DNA of 64,000 bases from Saccharum officinarum (lineage: Eukaryota; Streptophyta; Magnoliopsida; Poales; Poaceae). Location: positions 97,320,932-97,384,931 of the forward strand of contig CM036168.1 in assembly GCA_020631735.1 (NCBI GenBank). The letters are read 5' to 3'. The notes beneath the pieces are model-generated. The model made no database searches. It was given only the letters and a program-made list of their open reading frames with translations, and had not been told where the DNA came from. Positions 40,201-50,368 of this stretch are shown in pieces. Position 1 is the first letter of the stretch. Each line of letters opens with the position of its first letter. The position numbers and the translations under genes were made by a program.

Positions 40201-43095
40201 GCTCTTGGCAAAGCATAAGGCCTAGTTACCCCAAAATATCCATCTTCGTTACACTACAACAGTGATAAAGGAAAATATCTGCGATGCATTTTAGACAATG
40301 AGTTACTTTCAGAGAGGGGGGGAATGGTTGAAGACGGGAGCAAATTTAACCGTTTGTCATCTATCTACAGGATTATTTGCACACTCCTGTGTAGAAGCAT
40401 TAAATCATAATGTGAACGATGATCCATCATACTTGTGTGCTAGTGTTCTTTATAGTGTTATTAAATCGAATGACTAATCCAAACCCTAGACCTTGATTAG
40501 GCACTTCGATACGATTAGGTCTACTACAAACCTAGTCATCCGACTAATCAGCAACTGAATCATGATTATAAGTTGTCTGATTAGAGGCCTGTGGATAACT
40601 AACCGGAAGGACCAATGCTTGAACAGTTGGGCTAAGTACTTTGGTCCATTAAGTTTTCAGTATATGGCTGTGTTCTGGATTAGACTCCAGAGTTCACGCT
40701 CATGCCGCCGCAAGAAGAGCTAGCACCACCAACTCTCATCCTCACACGGCCGGCTCGCATCCTTGCTCCACTGCTGGCTATCATCATCAAGCCGCTCACC
40801 ACTGGCTCCCACCAGATCCATCCATCCCCAAGCCGCCGCCGGCTTCTGCCGAATTCGTTGTTCTCAAGCCTCTGTCGGACCATGAGAGCGAGCTCGAGAT
40901 GCTGCGGAGGGACCGGGAGGTGGCACACGCGCAGCTGTTGGACATGGAACGGTTGCGGGCCAAGGGGCCATGAAGCTGGTCAAGCAGCGGCAAGATCAAT
41001 GCATGGTGTTGGGAAGTCCTCCTCTTCCTTCGCTAATCAAGTCCTGATCTTGTTACCGCTCAAATGCAAGGACGATTTTAGTAGATTTGTACAGCATGAT
41101 TACTCGACTAATCGAATCTAATCGATGACTAATCATAAGTCTAATAGGTACCCATACAACTAGGTTTGATTATACGATTTAATAACACTTTCTCCCTCAA
41201 AATATATTATATTCACATTATGCATTTGTATAAAAACCTAGTCCTAGACAGCAGGTCATTCATGTTGTATCAACTCATTAGTTGGACCCACTAGTATTGT
41301 ACAATGTATCGACAATCATCCTTTTTAGAAAATACTATATCACCAATCATTGCAAAAAAAAGAAAAAACAAATAGCAGAACCGTGGTTTACTCAAAAGCA
41401 AGTTAGGTCTGGAGAGTATTAAATACCTCATCCATGCTTCTGCATACTAATTAGGAAACTAATTCGTGTTCTGCACTAGTAAACAAAGTGCACAAAAGCA
41501 GAGTGTGTAATGATTCCTTCAGCATATGGTGCTTAGCTCTTTCCTCTTTTCCCTCTTGGGTTTATTCCGCTTCTTAAAAATTCCCATTCTGGCATGTGAC
41601 TTTTAGCTACACGACAACATAAAGGTAAACGCTACAGCCTGAGAGGAACCGGCTGCTACTGGGAAGACAGCAACCTAATAAATCATAAGTGTACATGCAC
41701 CAGATTTTTTTTATTGTATTCCCAAACACACTTGCCATTAAACTACGTTTATGTGACCAGAAAGCCAGCTTTCAGGCTTGGGAAGATAAGCTAACCAAGC
41801 CAGATCAATCACGTGTATTATAGCTAATACGGCAAGACTGATCACGTGTACAGTAAGCATCCACTATTTACAGCTAGTGAGCTTCGATATTTGGATTTGC
41901 TATGTTAATTTAGGCAAGGCAGGCACGGAGCCAGCGGTGGGGCTAGGGGGCTCCAGCCTCCCCTACCGCTCGCGAGCAAGCGAAGCCGCCGCTTGAAATT
42001 TCAGCCGTAGATGTACATGTAGGAGGGGCTGAGATTTGCTGAACTTCTTTTCTTGCTAATTGGGTCAGATCTATAGAGGCAGATGATTATCCAGGTAAGG
42101 CCCAATCTAAAGTCTAATAAGTGAAAAAAAACTCTGTCTCAAGTTTCCAATCGAATGGTGGCTTCAGGGGTAGGCGCGCGACTCCTACAATGACGCGGCC
42201 ACGTAGGGTCTCGGGCGAGTGGGGAGCGACCGAGCGGCTAGGTAGCGCCAGGCGCGGCTAGCGAGCAGTGAGCGGGCAGCCATGCATGGTGGCGGGAGAG
42301 CGGGCGCTGGCGGCCGACGCTGTTGTTCAGCCCCTCCTAATTTTTTTCTAGCTTCGTCCCTGAGGCAAGAGAACATCTACACTTATATCTCTGCTGTTTT
42401 AAAGCTCTTCTTGGATCCCTTATAAATTAGGAAGCTTCTGTAAGACCCAAAGAGCATGGCCCAGTTGGAACATGTGTGATTTAACTGATGAGCCTCGGTA
42501 GTAATTAGCCTAGGTAGTAGTTCTTAGGTAATGAATTGTCAGACTTCAACATAATTAACATATTACACGAGTCTGTACCTATTAACTCCACTGGTTAGAA
42601 AATCAAGATAAAAGATTGAATGATTAATTAGACATACCTTGGGTAGGTATTGCCCCGGATCATCTTTTGTCCATATTTTCTCCACTGGTAGCCATCATGA
42701 TACGGTGCGTATGTGTACTCAGTTCTTGTGCTAATGCGAACTTTCCTACTTTCAGGAAAGTACCGTTAATAACTTGTAAACATAACAAGAAACAAAAAGA
42801 ATTGCACAAGTAATAAGAACTAGGAACATCATGTGGTATAAAAGAAATAACTGAAATTGCACAGCACTATGTTTCCTTCTATATTTATCATAATTTCATT
42901 TGCAGTTCACATACTTAACTCTGTTTAGTATATATAATGTGCACATACTTAACTCTGTTTAGTATAATATAACATGATTTAGACTTACTTCTTAGCATGC
43001 GCCTGGGCATAACTGCTACAATCCTGCAGCAACCTTTTAGGGGTTCCATTAGAGCAGCCGCAAGAGCTGTCCATGTAGTCATCCCTCTTAGCCAT
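36749..43095 (-). CDS. Group III WRKY transcription factor gene, three exons
   Basis: Exons on the minus strand: 43095-42989, 42745-42638 and 37250-36749, joined in frame to 239 codons (238 residues). Donor sites are gtaagt (42988-42983) and gtatgt (42637-42632); acceptors end tag (42748-42746) and cag (37253-37251). The phase-2 second intron splits the arginine codon of PR, the position conserved in WRKY genes. The domain has WRKYGQK at residues 57-63 and a zinc finger C77-X7-C85-X24-H110-X-C112. C-X7-C ... H-X-C defines group III; 24 rather than 23 spacer residues is reported for a grass subgroup. WRKY proteins bind W-boxes (TTGAC) in the nucleus, often in defence or senescence; which process applies here is unknown. 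The N terminus is short for the group; an in-frame TGA 27 bases upstream of ATG supports this start unless another exon exists. Intron 2 is 5387 bp and loaded with mobile elements. Confidence 0.85.
37576..37723. mobile_element. Stowaway MITE in WRKY intron 2
   Basis: This 148-bp element starts ctccttcgttccaaactac and ends ataatttgaaaccaagggag, flanked by TA (37574-37575, 37724-37725). Nearly the whole element is an inverted repeat around agacatagtataaatctagat. It belongs to the Tc1/Mariner superfamily and is non-coding. Confidence 0.9.
38312..38638 (+). mobile_element. Element C, 5' LTR
   Basis: It runs from tgtcatgggcagcc to ctcattaca, preceded by ctaca. A TATA-like ctttataatc lies at 38504-38513. 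Confidence 0.92.
38641..38655 (+). other. Primer-binding site of element C
   Basis: It reads tggtatcagatagcc, matching the initiator-methionine tRNA complement (tggtatcagagc) at ten of the first twelve positions or better with a one-base shift, two bases after the LTR. Confidence 0.8.
39025..40125 (+). CDS. Gag-like protein with IQ motifs (element C)
   Basis: The ORF is 366 codons. Residues 1-75 are a Ty3/gypsy gag (retrotransposon gag) domain: FPQFDGTSDPVVFINQCELY ... RRFTELLQWHF. The gag is cut short and followed at 88-120 by a charged helical, probably coiled-coil segment (LEEMSTQLDRIRACLEAKDK). Then come two IQ-like repeats: LQAAVQGLLAR at 124-134 and LQAVGRGFLVR at 154-164. The second fits the calmodulin-binding IQ consensus [IL]QxxxRGxxxR; the first has Q for R. 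The C-terminal half has no known domain, and the last 66 codons are read through the 3' LTR. Whether translation starts here or further upstream in the same open frame is uncertain. Calmodulin binding is inference only. Confidence 0.7.
   Translation: MDFPQFDGTSDPVVFINQCELYFRRERIMAEEKVWLVSRNLKADARVWFHQVTQDEYPAWRRFTELLQWHFKPPPCPDPLHQLSRGVDNSLRLLEEMSTQLDRIRACLEAKDKRDRERRAAVRLQAAVQGLLARRRAHLLRAAKVSEEQAAVRLQAVGRGFLVRCVVRKMRMLLSSSLSCVFVPSAPSIHQAAPIAGEVQIWALPVQRPRINIQHQASKAISFILVPAVVLDTSSIRVGCFTLHPSAYMKPAEALFPWDPGGYSCILVLNKNGKPRCKRLIPRSRRLSSSRTSWVSKGGGDVMGSQQAATDPIDPRRQVQKGVVGRECPSWALSPLVLINVSLSYLSIGIVPYCLGTRGVSPMYPL
39912..39926 (+). other. Polypurine tract of element C
   Basis: It reads caagggcgggggaga immediately before the 3' LTR. 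It overlaps the degenerate gypsy pol C-terminal codons. Confidence 0.75.
39927..40253 (+). mobile_element. Element C, 3' LTR
   Basis: It is identical in length to the 5' LTR with six substitutions, and followed by ctaca. It contains the stop of the gag-like ORF at 40123-40125. Confidence 0.92.
40454..41189 (+). mobile_element. TIR element in WRKY intron 2 carrying a coding-like fragment
   Basis: The ends agtgttattaaatcg (40454-40468) and cgatttaataacact (41175-41189) are perfect 15-bp inverted repeats. More imperfect inverted homology extends inward (the ctaatc and aaacctag blocks). Flanking octamers ttctttat and ttctccct match at five of eight positions, so the duplication is unclear. The GC-rich interior encodes LSDHESELEMLRRDREVAHA (plus strand, ending TGA near 40970), a helical fragment that looks like captured host coding sequence; its source is not recognised. 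Confidence 0.55.
41920..42362. mobile_element. hAT-type MITE in WRKY intron 2
   Basis: This 443-bp element has ends caggcacggagccag and ctagcttcgtccctg (12 of 15 inverted matches), flanked by aggcaagg (41912-41919) and aggcaaga (42363-42370), an 8-bp duplication with one mismatch. The GC-rich interior has no convincing ORF. Confidence 0.8.
42638..42745 (-). CDS. WRKY gene exon 2 (carries WRKYGQK)
   Basis: This 108-nt exon encodes residues 36-72 with YAPYHDGYQWRKYGQKMIRG and ends within the PR arginine codon, followed by gtatgt. The reading frame is open across both junctions. Confidence 0.88.
42989..43095 (-). CDS. WRKY gene exon 1
   Basis: It encodes residues 1-35 plus two bases (start MAKRDDYMDSSCGC). 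It ends GCT AAG AA followed by gtaagt. An in-frame TGA lies just upstream of the ATG. The first exon of most group III genes encodes more, so an additional upstream exon or an old frameshift remains possible. Confidence 0.7.
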
Positions 43096-43500
43096 GATGG
43101 CTGACCTCTTGCAACGTCTTCAAACTGATCGATATGGCCTCTCAACAAGGATGTGCGTTGGCGACAGCAAATTACCTTGCGATTGCAGAGCTCCCAATGG
43201 ATTCCCAGCAATTAACGCTGAGCCTTGGCTGGTGTGAAGTGGAGATGATGAGTTTTATTCTCCTTGTCTAGTGCTGCAGACAAGCACAGCCTGTAGCTCA
43301 TATATGCACAGAGAACCTTGACCTGGAGTTGGTGGTGCATGCTTGCTTCCAGAATTTTAAATCTACACTTTACTCCAATAACCGTGTTTTGGACTTTTGA
43401 ACTCAACCAACATGGCAACATGTATGCAACGTGACATGCATGGTTGCACCTGTTCAGGTCTCTTAGGGTAAAAGAAAAAGTAGCATATTATTGTCTTTTA
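43096..43500 (-). promoter_or_regulatory. Putative promoter and 5' UTR of the WRKY gene
   Basis: The minus strand upstream of the ATG has a TATA-like catatatgag (43297-43306), about 200 bp from the start codon. The plus strand has a W-box ttgacc at 43318-43323, which could allow WRKY auto- or cross-regulation. Neither is tested; the transcription start is inferred. Confidence 0.35.
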
Positions 43501-46080
43501 TGTATGCTTGCAACAGTGAAGACCTTCAAGACAGGTTTGATTATCGCATTTTGCTTTGCCCATCTACATGTTTCTGGAGAAACAGACTGTCCTCCATATT
43601 TAGGCTTCATGATATAAAGAGAACTTCACAGGTATGGTTTGACGACGACCGGTGCCAATGTACTGCTGTCTCCTGCCTCTGCTGTGACCAGTTGCCAAAA
43701 ACAACCTCTGCAGTGAGTCAGATAATCATCAGAAATAACGCATATATATCCAGATTTTGGGGTGCAATAGATAACATTTTTATGCCATATTTGAATCTCA
43801 AGATTGACATATCAGTACCTGAGGCCTACTTATGTGAAGAACTGTAAGGTAGCCTTTTGATAGGATGCACATGGGTAGATGAATGGACATCTTCTTAGTC
43901 CAGCTTGAAAATGCTTCTAAATATGGGTAGAGTGAGTTGTTAAATCTAAGTCTAGCTTCTTAGATTCTCAGGTCCCGTCAGTGGTTAAAACTTCTAGATA
44001 TGTACATGCTGAAATGTGCAGGATCCAAGCTTAGCTTCTGGGATTCCCAAATCTCATAATTTTGGTTAAATCAGTTTCCTTGTTTGCAGTTTAAATATAG
44101 TTAGGTGCTCACTTTCATTGTAGTTGCATGAAAAATTGCAAATTCGCATGTGACGCATATACTTTTTGAGGCCCAAGATTGGTGGAATTAGTAGAAGTAA
44201 ATTATGGAAAATCACATAGATTTCTCTATTTCTCCAGATTTATGCATTTTAGGAAGGTTGCAGCACATTAGACAAAATGTAGAGATAGTAATGAGATTTA
44301 TTAGTAATGTGAATTAATAGGAGCAAGTTTACAATAAAGTTTTACACTGTTGCATGTGAGTGATTTATGCAAAAACATGGGGTAAGCTTGAGTGAAACAA
44401 ATTGAAAAATATCGGGTCTAATGCAACTGACAATTAAGATCCTTCTCCTAATATAGTAAATTAATTAGGGTGACAATGTGACGTTCTTGGACATTGGTGA
44501 TGATGATGTCTATGATGTTATACACCCATAAGTAAACACCACCATTCTGTAAATACGAGTAGAAGCACACATTATTTCCATTGGTATTGTAGCTAATATA
44601 GTTTCTTTGAGTTCTTGATTTTGAGCCAAAGAGACTGCCGAACTGAACTTCTACATGGATATTTGCAAGGTGCTATATTACCTTAGCAATCTTGCACCAT
44701 TCAAGGCACAAGCATTAGAAGTTTCCAAAGTTCAATCAAAAAGTACAAGACAGGTTGCATTATGCATTTTTAAGCACTTGAGTACACCAAGATATACGCT
44801 TGGATGGTCTAACAAGAAAGAACAAATCCTATTGATCACTATTCTCATAAAAAATACTAGTGATCACTATCTGAAATTAATATATATCAAGTGGAATGTG
44901 ATACATGCTGTGTGGTTGGTGTGAGACCTAATAGAAAATCTATGACCTTTTGAAAACAGACGCAAAGGTACCACTCATTAACAATCCAAAGCTGCTGTCA
45001 TAAGTTTACCTGTAGTTGTTATCTTTTCTTAGTTTGACCACCTTTTTATTGTACAAAATTACGGTTAGTCTGAAGCCTTTGTGTAAATAGCTGATTGTGT
45101 ACGTATTGACGTTAATTCCATGTTCATTAATCAATTTTTTTATGACTAAAGTAACAGCTAGGCACCAGTCAAGCCTTTTTCTCAACTTACATGAGTACAC
45201 ACAATTGTGACTATTTTAACCATCTTTGAATTGAATTTTAGGTCAAAAGTAGTGCAGAACTGTCCCCACAAATCTTTGTAAATCTGATCAACAAATACAA
45301 TGAGGTAAACGCTGTGTGAGGGTCATCAATCTGAATGATACAATATACTTCCCCAGCTAAAATATTTGAAATGTAAAAGAGGGAAGAGGGTGACGGGATT
45401 CTTACATGTTTCAGATGATGTGAGCACCGTGATACACAAGTATGGGACAGTCACTAGCTTCATAGTCCAAAAGGTCCCTCCCCTGATCATGCCTTCACAC
45501 AGCTTTCTGAAAATTGGTCTGCAGAAGTAGGATCTTGATTCGTTGCAGTACCACTTTCGTTAATGTATATCACTGTACTTCAGACTGCAACTACTCAACC
45601 ACAGCACCATAGACTTCATTGTGCCCTGCCAGTTAATTATCTAAAATAAGTGGCAAACCGACACTTGGAATAGTTCTGGAATAAAACTCCGTGTCCCAGT
45701 AATGAAGATCACTTTAGAAAACCAGCACAATTCACATGTGTGTTCATATGAGGTCATTCAGTCATGGCACAGGCCATGATACGAAAAATGATTCTATCCT
45801 TTTGAAAAAGGAAGACAAAGAAATCTTCTCGAAGTAAACTGATTTGGACAATGGCCCACAAGTAACCCCCAGTGCACTCAAATGTTGCCGAATAGTTTAT
45901 AAGCACACACCTTTAGTCACTTCTCTGTCGTTATAAGGCCCGAATCATGTCAGAGTAGTACGAATGGTTGCCTGGCATTCATTTCACGCAGTATGTATGT
46001 ATGCAATTAATTATAGATGTGCTTGGCTTATCTGATACGCGATGAAAACTATGTTTGTTTGAGATCGCGACCACCCTAGC
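43501..46080. other. AT-rich intergenic stretch upstream of the WRKY gene
   Basis: I found no exon-like series, RNA gene or transposon boundary. Short ORFs lack family resemblance. Confidence 0.35.
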
Positions 46081-48420
46081 TCCTTAAAAATCGATATATG
46101 CTCAATCATCCCCATTTTCGCCTGCGGGATTGGGCCCAAACCAGGAGATGAGGCATACAGGATTCATCACGAAGCCGGACTCACCAGTCACCACTGGTCC
46201 AATCACGAAGGATGTAGCTGACCAAGTTGGGCTGAAATTCTGGGATCCTAAAGCTGTTAAGTAAACAGCAGTTTGGGTCAGAAAGTATGGAACGGTTTGG
46301 GCTCGCAGAAACGGTTGGAAAGCCAAGGAGCAAACCTGAAACCTGCATCTCCTTGCACGATCCGTTCCGTAGGAAGTGTCCGAGAGGCCACCGCCAGTCC
46401 GCCTCCTCCGGTCCTCCCGCGTCGCCGTCGGCCCTCCCGTCGGGTGGAACGAGATCTCCCTGCAGTTGGGTAGAAGGACTTGTCTCTGCAGTTCTTCATC
46501 CAAGCCGTTGATATCGGGTCCAAGGGTGAGCTCTAGAGAAACTAACCTACCAAGCCTCCAACCGGCCCATGTGAACCCATCCGTCCATCCTGCATGACAC
46601 TTTCCCCTCCCGACTCCAACCTCCTCCGCCGGCGCAGTTTCTCCAGGCCGCGCGGCTCCTCCGTCCGGGAGCGTCACCGGAGCACCGCGCTGCTCTCCAG
46701 GCGCATCCGTCCTCTCCAGGTGCGGCGAAGCGGGCGAAGCGCGCGGCGCAGGGCGGTCGTTTCCTCTGCAGGCAGCAGGTCGGCGCGGCGGCTCCATCGT
46801 CGCCATTGCAGGCAGCAGGTCGACGCGGCGGCCCCATCCTCGCCAGGCGCATTACCAAATCGGCACGGCGCTCCCTTCCTCGTCATGCGCGGCACCGGAC
46901 CGGCGATGCAGCGCTCGCCAGGCGCAGCGCGCCCGCCGTTGGTGTCAGCGCAACAACGCTCCTCTCCACGCCACCACGCACGAGCCTTATCGCCGAGGAA
47001 GCTGTCGCGCCGTGTCTAGTCTCGTCAACACCGTTCGTCACGCCGCCGGCGTTTACCTTCCCGTCACTGCGACGCACTGCATAGTGCCCGCAGATGCTGC
47101 CATTGATGTTGGGCCGAAGCCCAGCGAGCTGAGTGGGGCAGCGCATATGCTCTGGTCACCGTTAGATAGGAATGGGCGGCCAGATTTCCAACGACTGTAG
47201 AGAGAAGTTCTCTAGCCATTGCAGAGGATCTCGTTCCCGGCGGTGCCGCCGCCGTCAGTGCCCTCCCGCGTTTCGCGGTCGGAAGTTTTCGTGGGCTGTA
47301 CGCGGGCTGAATCATTTCTCGTTAGCCCGCTTTGCAAAACTGGTCTGCAGGGCTGCGAGCTGCGGTTCACGAAGTTGTGGGCTTTCTCCTTCAAGGCTTT
47401 AAACTGCTTTTCGTTGGGCTATAAATTCATCTGCAGTGGGTCAACTCGCTGCTGCCACTTCGGCAACCGCTGCTGCTGTCCCTTTTCTTCAGCATCCATC
47501 CAGGACCTTAAAACTCACCGAGAATTGCTGCGCTCTCCTTGCTTCTGGGTGTGCTCTGGTCGTGGCGTGCCGACGCGTGGCACATACAGTTTTGTAGAAA
47601 AACCCTGAACCGTTTAGAAAACCAACCCGCAGTCCTATTCAATATGAATGTACAGTAAGTGCTCGCAATTATTTTACGAATATCACCTTGATCTAAAATT
47701 TATTTCAACGCGAAGAAGAGAAAAATCGAGATCATCACAGTTTTCGCAGGAAAAACCCCGCAGACGATTTTGCGGAGGAGCCCTCCTCGAGCCCCAGCCC
47801 TCCCACGCCGCCGCCGCCGTTGCTGCGTTGCTCCTTGCGTGTTGCTGCACGTAGTGGCGTGGTTGTAACACGACGACCTTCCTCGCTTCCAGCGGCGGTG
47901 CAGGTACGAGAGCCGTCGTCCCCTGCCTCCCGCAACCGGGTGGCCACAGGCCACCTCATCCTACTCCCGTGGTATTGGGCAGTCAGTGGACGAGCGTAGA
48001 AACGCTAAGATGAAGAGAGCAGAGCGGAGCGCAATAGGGGGAAGCAAGCAACTCCAGGGGGTAAAGAAGTGGCACAACGGTGCCGTCGGCCTCGGTGGCG
48101 ACAATGCAGGTGAGGGTGCGGCCGAGCAGCTTCTCATTTCCCTTTTCCTCCCCTTCTCACAGTCATTGTCTATGCCTCCTCACCCAAATCTGTTTCCTGG
48201 AGTTGAGCTTGTCCCCTCTCTTAGATCTGAGCCACGAGCTTCTTGGCGGTTTGATCTTGTGTGCTCGGATGATGCTTCTGGGATGGTGCCAAAAGGGGCC
48301 CTCGATGGCACTTGGCGAGCAGGCGCACTAAGGCAGCATAACATGCCGTCGGAGGTGCTCGTGAGCACATTGTATTTCTGTTGACCGATTGAGCAGCTTG
48401 AAATGAGGCCAAACAGGATG
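46081..48420. other. GC-rich block, no gene identified
   Basis: There is strong GC enrichment with many overlapping arginine/alanine-rich ORFs on both strands, the longest 234 codons (46102-46806, minus). Frames compete on both strands and none has a recognisable domain, which suggests composition rather than coding. Direct repeats gcaggcagcaggtcggcgcgg / gcaggcagcaggtcgacgcgg occur near 46770 and 46808. It could be a CpG-rich promoter or captured exon material. Confidence 0.3.
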
Positions 48421-50368
48421 GCCTAGTGGAGGAGTCGGCGCTTGTGGCTCTTGAGGTAGGTTCAAAGACGAGAGGTACATGAAGGCAACTGGCCTTTTGT
48501 TATCTCCTCGAATGCTTTGCAGTAAGCATTGTGTGATTACATTTCCAATTTGTAGAATAGGATACAAATTGCATTCTATTTGCCCCGTTCAGGAAATGAT
48601 TGAGGTGCAATAACTAAGATGATGAGCACCACATGTACTTCGTACACGATGGGCAGCCTTGGACCTACATACAGGCAACATGAAGATGCCCTGTACTTGT
48701 TTGATAAAATATGTGTGCCCTTTTAATGCTTGCATGTCGTTCAGATCGTAATGTAGTTGTTCATCTTCATTTTGTTGACATGCATGACTATTTAAAGGTC
48801 CGGCAATTCCTGGGGTGCAAATTTTGGAAATGCCTGGTGAAAGGCACCTCAGATAGTCTCACAGCAAGCTCTCTTGGCGTTGGCGATTTAGCGGCTTACA
48901 AGCGGGGCTGAATTTCGTACATCTGCATGTAAGCCTATGTTCTTCCCTATGTTTACTTTGTGATTTGCTCCTTAATTAAGATTGTGTATCATGCACAAGT
49001 TGAATTTATCGATCGTCTTACTGTTTTCATTAATGTACACTCCTGCCTTGAATATGTTGAACCCTCGTTCAATGTACATTAGACTTACGACCAACATAAT
49101 GAAATATTTGACAAAATGTGCTGGCTTGGATGCATTCATGTATCATGAGCTATTCATGTAGGTTTCTTCTGTGTTGGTTAACTAAACTATTAAAGTAAAT
49201 ATGCTAGCTTATGGTTTAGATCCTTCCTCTCATATTTATGCACGGCTAATATAGAACTGCGATTATCTGGGCCTGAACTTAACTTATTTTATTATACACT
49301 TGGGATGCAGTTTGAGAAATTAGACACACTTATAACTATGAATGGACATCTTGAAGTGTAAAATTTTGCTTCTCAAGTTTAGCATGTTATAATGATTTAA
49401 TCTCTGATTGAGGCACCTCATCACAGTTCTGCCAATCTTCTTCTTCTTCTTCTTTGGCCTTCATTACTAAGTGTGAGGCTGTTTTGCTTGGATGTAGAGC
49501 TTGCATATGTTGTCAGTTGCTGAAAAGGGTATCAATCTGCAGTACAAAACAATTTGCCTTGCATTGATCATGGACTAACTTGCCATTTAATTTGACATTA
49601 AACATACATATTTGATCATGCCTTGCTTTCATATACAGGAACATGGAAGATGCACATGCATCGTTGTTCTTAGCAAAAGGTAGTTCAGCTGGAATTGATG
49701 CTCGCTTTTCTATTGGATTAACAGCTCATGCGCCCAGGAGTGTTGGCCGTGGAGTTATAGCAAATATTAATGCACCATTCCCATCAACATTAACATTTGT
49801 ATTATTTCAGATGTTTATGCCTAGCACAGGAGGAGCAATGTCTTCATTTTTCTATCTTTTGAGATATCTTTAGCCTCAGATTATGCCCATGTAGCTGTGA
49901 GTTAGCTTTTGTTTTGATGGCCGTAAAGGAAATTGAGTAACCGAAGCCTGAAGGTGGTTGTTGTTGACACTTCAACTAAACCGATTATTCTTGCTTAGTG
50001 CATATGTGTATGCTTAATTTTCTATAAGAAGAGAGAGACTAAAACATTTGTACTGCATAAAATAATTGAAGAGCTCTAATTCTGATAGCTACGAGAGGAT
50101 TTATATGTTGTCAAGTGTGAAATGGTACTTTGGAATGGCCGTGTATTATGGGTTACCAAGATGCTTGGTAGGGCGCCACGAAGTGCGCTGAATTTTCTAG
50201 TATCAACAATACCTAGGGAAGGATGTGATTCGCAAACAAAACAGGTTAAGATGTGGTGCGGATGTTGCAAATACCCACCTGCGACATCATCCACAAAATA
50301 TTGTTCCACCCGTCCTTGATACACCCTGCAGGTGTAAATTTGGACCCGCACTCTTGCCCTCGCATATA
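48421..50368. other. AT-rich stretch, nothing recognised
   Basis: No supported coding region. A short ORF at 49643-49873 starts MEDAHASL, superficially like a PP2C phosphatase motif, but the rest does not fit. Confidence 0.3.

Larger units (their letters stand above)
38312..40253 (+). mobile_element. Element C, compact non-autonomous LTR retrotransposon in WRKY intron 2
   Basis: This is a 1942-bp complete element: LTRs 38312-38638 and 39927-40253 (327 bp each, six differences, about 98.2% identity), PBS at 38641, PPT at 39912-39926, and target duplication ctaca (38307-38311 and 40254-40258). It is antisense to the WRKY gene. It has a gag-like ORF but no protease, reverse transcriptase or integrase. 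Just before the PPT another frame still encodes QLEDELGLQGRG, the C-terminal end typical of gypsy pol, so it is an internally deleted Ty3/gypsy derivative depending on a partner element for movement. Confidence 0.93.

Noticed and set aside
42915..43211. 98-codon ORF overlapping WRKY exon 1
   Set aside because: It is in a different frame, runs through the splice donor into the intron, and does not join exon 2 in frame; kept only as a hint for a longer N terminus.
46102..46806. 234-codon ORF on the minus strand
   Set aside because: Low complexity, with overlapping ORFs of similar length on the other strand and no recognisable domain.
49643..49873. Possible PP2C phosphatase exon (MEDAHASL)
   Set aside because: Only the first six residues fit; none of the following PP2C motifs is found nearby.
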